A DNA stretch of 31,888 nucleotides from CAZMGD01 sp964565705. GTDB lineage: Bacteria > Actinomycetota > Acidimicrobiia > Acidimicrobiales > Ilumatobacteraceae. The translations under genes and the position numbers were made by a program. The stretch spans positions 1-31,888 of the forward strand of contig CAZMGD010000041.1 of NCBI GenBank assembly GCA_964565705.1. The letters are read 5' to 3'. Shown here piece by piece: positions 30,157 to 31,888 of this stretch. The notes beneath the pieces were generated by a model that was given only the letters and a program-made list of their open reading frames with translations, searched no databases and was not told where the DNA came from. Positions within the stretch are counted from its first letter, which is position 1. The number at the start of each line of letters is the position of its first letter.

Positions 30157-30840
30157 TCAGGCGACGAAGTCGAGCGCGGCGTCGATGAAGCCGAAGGCCT
30201 CCGGGGTGGCGAAGTGGTCGACGTGGCGCAGCACCTTGACGGAGGCGTTCGGGAGCTTGGCGGCGAGCTCGTCGGCGGGCCCGGCGAAGTCCTGGTCGCC
30301 GATGACGAACAGCACCGGGCAGGTGACCCGCGCGAAGTCGTCATCGGTGAACGCCACCGATGGCCCGCGCTGCATCGCCGCCGTCAGCGCGAGGCGGTCG
30401 TTGCCGGGCTGGTCGGCGTACTGCCGGAACAGGCGGCCCACCGTGTCGAGGTCGGCCACCTCATCGTCGGCAGCGGTGAGGGCGTCGATGATCGTGCGCT
30501 GCCGGTCGGCGTCGTTGCCGAGCACGTTGCGGCCGATGCCGGCGAGCACCAGCCGGTCGAAGCGCTGCGGCTCGCGCGTCGCCAGCCGCAGCAGCGTGAT
30601 CGCGCCCATCGAGAACCCGATCGCGCTCACCGGGCGGTCGGGAAGCGCTTCCACGATCCGGGTCGTCAGATCGGCGTACTCGGCTGGATCGTGCGGCTTC
30701 GGGGCGGTGCCGTGGCCGAGCAGGTCGACGCCGATCACCTGCTTGCCGGACTCCTCGAGCAGCAGGGTGAAGCCGCTCGCCTCCCAGGTCGTGGCGAACG
30801 AACCGCCCCAGCCGTGCACCAGCACCACCTCATCAGCCAT
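30157..30840 (-). CDS. Alpha/beta hydrolase
   Basis: Alpha/beta-hydrolase-fold enzyme of 227 aa, on the short side. The oxyanion motif VLVHGWGGSF is at the start, the nucleophile elbow is GFSMGA, the acid Asp is in VIGDQDFAGPADEL and the catalytic His in LRHVDHFATPE. The cap is small. Substrate is unknown (ester, lactone or C-C bond). The frame has ATG codons at 30846 and 30840. TACGGT on the minus strand (30850-30855) lies 9 nt before 30840 but only 3 nt before 30846, so I prefer 30840. Upstream partner of the Sua5-type gene in the same transcript. Confidence 0.85.
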   Translation of the reverse strand: MADEVVLVHGWGGSFATTWEASGFTLLLEESGKQVIGVDLLGHGTAPKPHDPAEYADLTTRIVEALPDRPVSAIGFSMGAITLLRLATREPQRFDRLVLAGIGRNVLGNDADRQRTIIDALTAADDEVADLDTVGRLFRQYADQPGNDRLALTAAMQRGPSVAFTDDDFARVTCPVLFVIGDQDFAGPADELAAKLPNASVKVLRHVDHFATPEAFGFIDAALDFVA

Positions 30841-30849
30841 CGGCATCGC

Positions 30850-30855
30850 ACCGTA
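30850..30855 (-). promoter_or_regulatory. -10 element for the hydrolase-sua5 unit
   Basis: TACGGT on the minus strand, 9 nt before ATG 30840. If correct, the ATG at 30846 would lie upstream of, or at, the transcript start. Confidence 0.4.
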
Positions 30856-30862
30856 GCGGCAG

Positions 30863-30920
30863 TAACCTGGTGCGGCCCTGCCGAGGGCCGAAGGGCCGCG
30901 GCCGGTGCCGCGGGGAGGAG
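30863..30920 (+). promoter_or_regulatory. Promoter, leader hairpin and RBS of the guaB1-like gene
   Basis: TAACCT (30863-30868) is a candidate -10 box. GCGGCCCT (30872-30879) pairs with AGGGCCGC (30892-30899) in the leader. GGGGAGGAG (30912-30920) is a strong ribosome binding site 10 nt before ATG 30931. A role of the hairpin in attenuation is possible but unsupported. Confidence 0.4.
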
Positions 30921-30930
30921 ATCAGCACGC

Positions 30931-31888
30931 ATGCGATTCCTGAACGACGCCGTCCCGGGGCACGACCTCACCTACAACGACGTGTTCATGGTGCCCAGCC
31001 TGTCGGCGGTGCCGTCGCGCATGAGCGTCGACCTGACGACACCCGACGGGGTCGGCACCACCATCCCCGTCGTCGTGGCCAACATGACCGCGGTCGCCGG
31101 CCGGCGCATGGCCGAGACGGTCGCCCGCCGTGGCGGCCTGACCGTGCTGCCACAGGACATCCCCCTCGACGTGATCGAGGACGTGGTGGCCTACGTCAAG
31201 AGCCGGCACAAGGTGTACGACTCGGCGATCACGCTCGGCCCGACCTCGACGGTCGCCGAGGCGCTGAACCTGATCCACAAGCGTGCCCACGGCGCGGTCG
31301 TCGTCGTCGATGACGAGAACTGCCCGGTCGGCATCTTCACCGAGCACGACGCGTCGGGCTTCGACCGGTTCACGCAGCTCCGGATCGTCATGAGCCGCGA
31401 CCTGTTCACCGTCGCCGAGGGCACCGACCTCGACGACGTGTTCGAGCGGCTGTCCGACCGGCGCATCACCGCCGCACCAGTCGTCGACGCCGAGGGACGT
31501 CTCGTCGGCTGCATCACCCGCACGGGCGCACTGCGCTCCACGCTGTACCGGCCCGCCGTCAACGCCCGCAACGAGCTGATGACCTCCGTCGCCTGCGGCA
31601 TCAACGGCGACCCGGCCACGCGGGCCAAGGCGCTGGACGCTGCCGGTGTCGACGTGCTCGTGATCGACACCGCCCACGGTCACCAGACCAAGGCCCTCCA
31701 CGCGATCGAGGAGGTGCGCGACGCGGCGCCGCATGCGGTCATCGTGGCCGGCAACGTCGTGACCCCGGACGGCACCCGCGATCTGATCGAGGCCGGCGCC
31801 GACATCGTCAAGGTCGGTGTCGGGCCCGGCGCGATGTGCACGACCCGGATGATGACCGGCGTCGGCCGTCCGCAGTTCTCCGCGGTGC
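30931..31888 (+). CDS. guaB1: GuaB1-type IMP dehydrogenase-family protein with CBS domains (3' end outside window)
   Basis: First 319 codons of an IMPDH/GMP reductase-family barrel. The opening DLTYNDVFMVPSLSAVPSRMSVDL and VVANMTAVAGRRMAETVARRGGLTVLPQD are typical of the actinobacterial GuaB1 paralogue. CBS domains occupy about residues 95-200 (TVAEALNLIHKRAHGAVVVVDDEN, SRDLFTVAEGTDLDDVFERLSDRRITAAPVVD). The barrel resumes with DVLVIDTAHGHQ, IVAGNVVTPDGTRDLIEAGADIVKVGVGPGAMCTTR; the catalytic Cys303 lies in that last loop. The mycobacterial homologue has been characterised as a GMP reductase rather than an IMP dehydrogenase, so a purine-salvage role is likely. The Glu/Thr-Tyr choice that helps separate the two activities is beyond the window edge. 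Confidence 0.9.
   Translation, partial: MRFLNDAVPGHDLTYNDVFMVPSLSAVPSRMSVDLTTPDGVGTTIPVVVANMTAVAGRRMAETVARRGGLTVLPQDIPLDVIEDVVAYVKSRHKVYDSAITLGPTSTVAEALNLIHKRAHGAVVVVDDENCPVGIFTEHDASGFDRFTQLRIVMSRDLFTVAEGTDLDDVFERLSDRRITAAPVVDAEGRLVGCITRTGALRSTLYRPAVNARNELMTSVACGINGDPATRAKALDAAGVDVLVIDTAHGHQTKALHAIEEVRDAAPHAVIVAGNVVTPDGTRDLIEAGADIVKVGVGPGAMCTTRMMTGVGRPQFSAV

Overview
The window is about 70% GC by eye, densely packed and free of mobile elements. It looks like the chromosome of a high-GC actinomycete. Pointers are a GuaB1-type IMPDH relative with CBS domains, a DUF2510 protein, a heme A synthase with the Asn variant I recall from actinobacteria, and -10 boxes (TANNNT) placed 6-9 nt before start codons. 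The style of the branched-chain transporter proteins suggests Acidimicrobiia (Ilumatobacter-like); that placement is inference. I see no tRNA, rRNA, CRISPR array, IS element or prophage gene. No stretch longer than about 250 bp lacks a gene.

Layout. 1-4231: a coupled pair of carbamoylases (D-type nitrilase fold, cut by the window edge, and an M20 L-type) is divergent from a class-III aminotransferase coupled to a lysoplasmalogenase. This suggests hydantoin or reductive-pyrimidine catabolism. 4179-9358: DinB/pentapeptide protein, MBL hydrolase, an unusual ProA-like dehydrogenase, a very strong bidirectional hairpin, a DAO-type FAD oxidoreductase and a hexapeptide acyltransferase. 9362-13976: a small membrane protein and DoxX, divergent from a heterodimeric ABC exporter. 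14053-18694: two uncharacterised genes, a histidine phosphatase, panC-panB and a TetR regulator. 18776-26327: heme A synthase, then a branched-chain amino-acid-type ABC operon (permease H with an extracytoplasmic domain fused at its N terminus, then M, G, F), a crotonase-fold protein and a substrate-binding lipoprotein. 26527-31888: orphan J-domain protein, molybdopterin oxidoreductase, Sua5-type threonylcarbamoyl-AMP synthase, alpha/beta hydrolase, and a 3'-truncated GuaB1.

The most striking item is the substrate-binding lipoprotein at 24951-26327. Its sequence blocks are in swapped order: the block normally at the C terminus of this family follows the signal peptide, and the block normally at the N terminus comes last. 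It reads as a natural circular permutation of a type-I periplasmic binding protein.

Genes on one strand are often linked by 1-11 bp overlaps (GTGA or ATGA). Tail-to-tail neighbours are mostly separated by only 3-12 bp, or even overlap. Ten transcription-unit starts show a TANNNT box 6-9 nt before the start codon, the arrangement expected for leaderless mRNAs. I used this to choose several starts.
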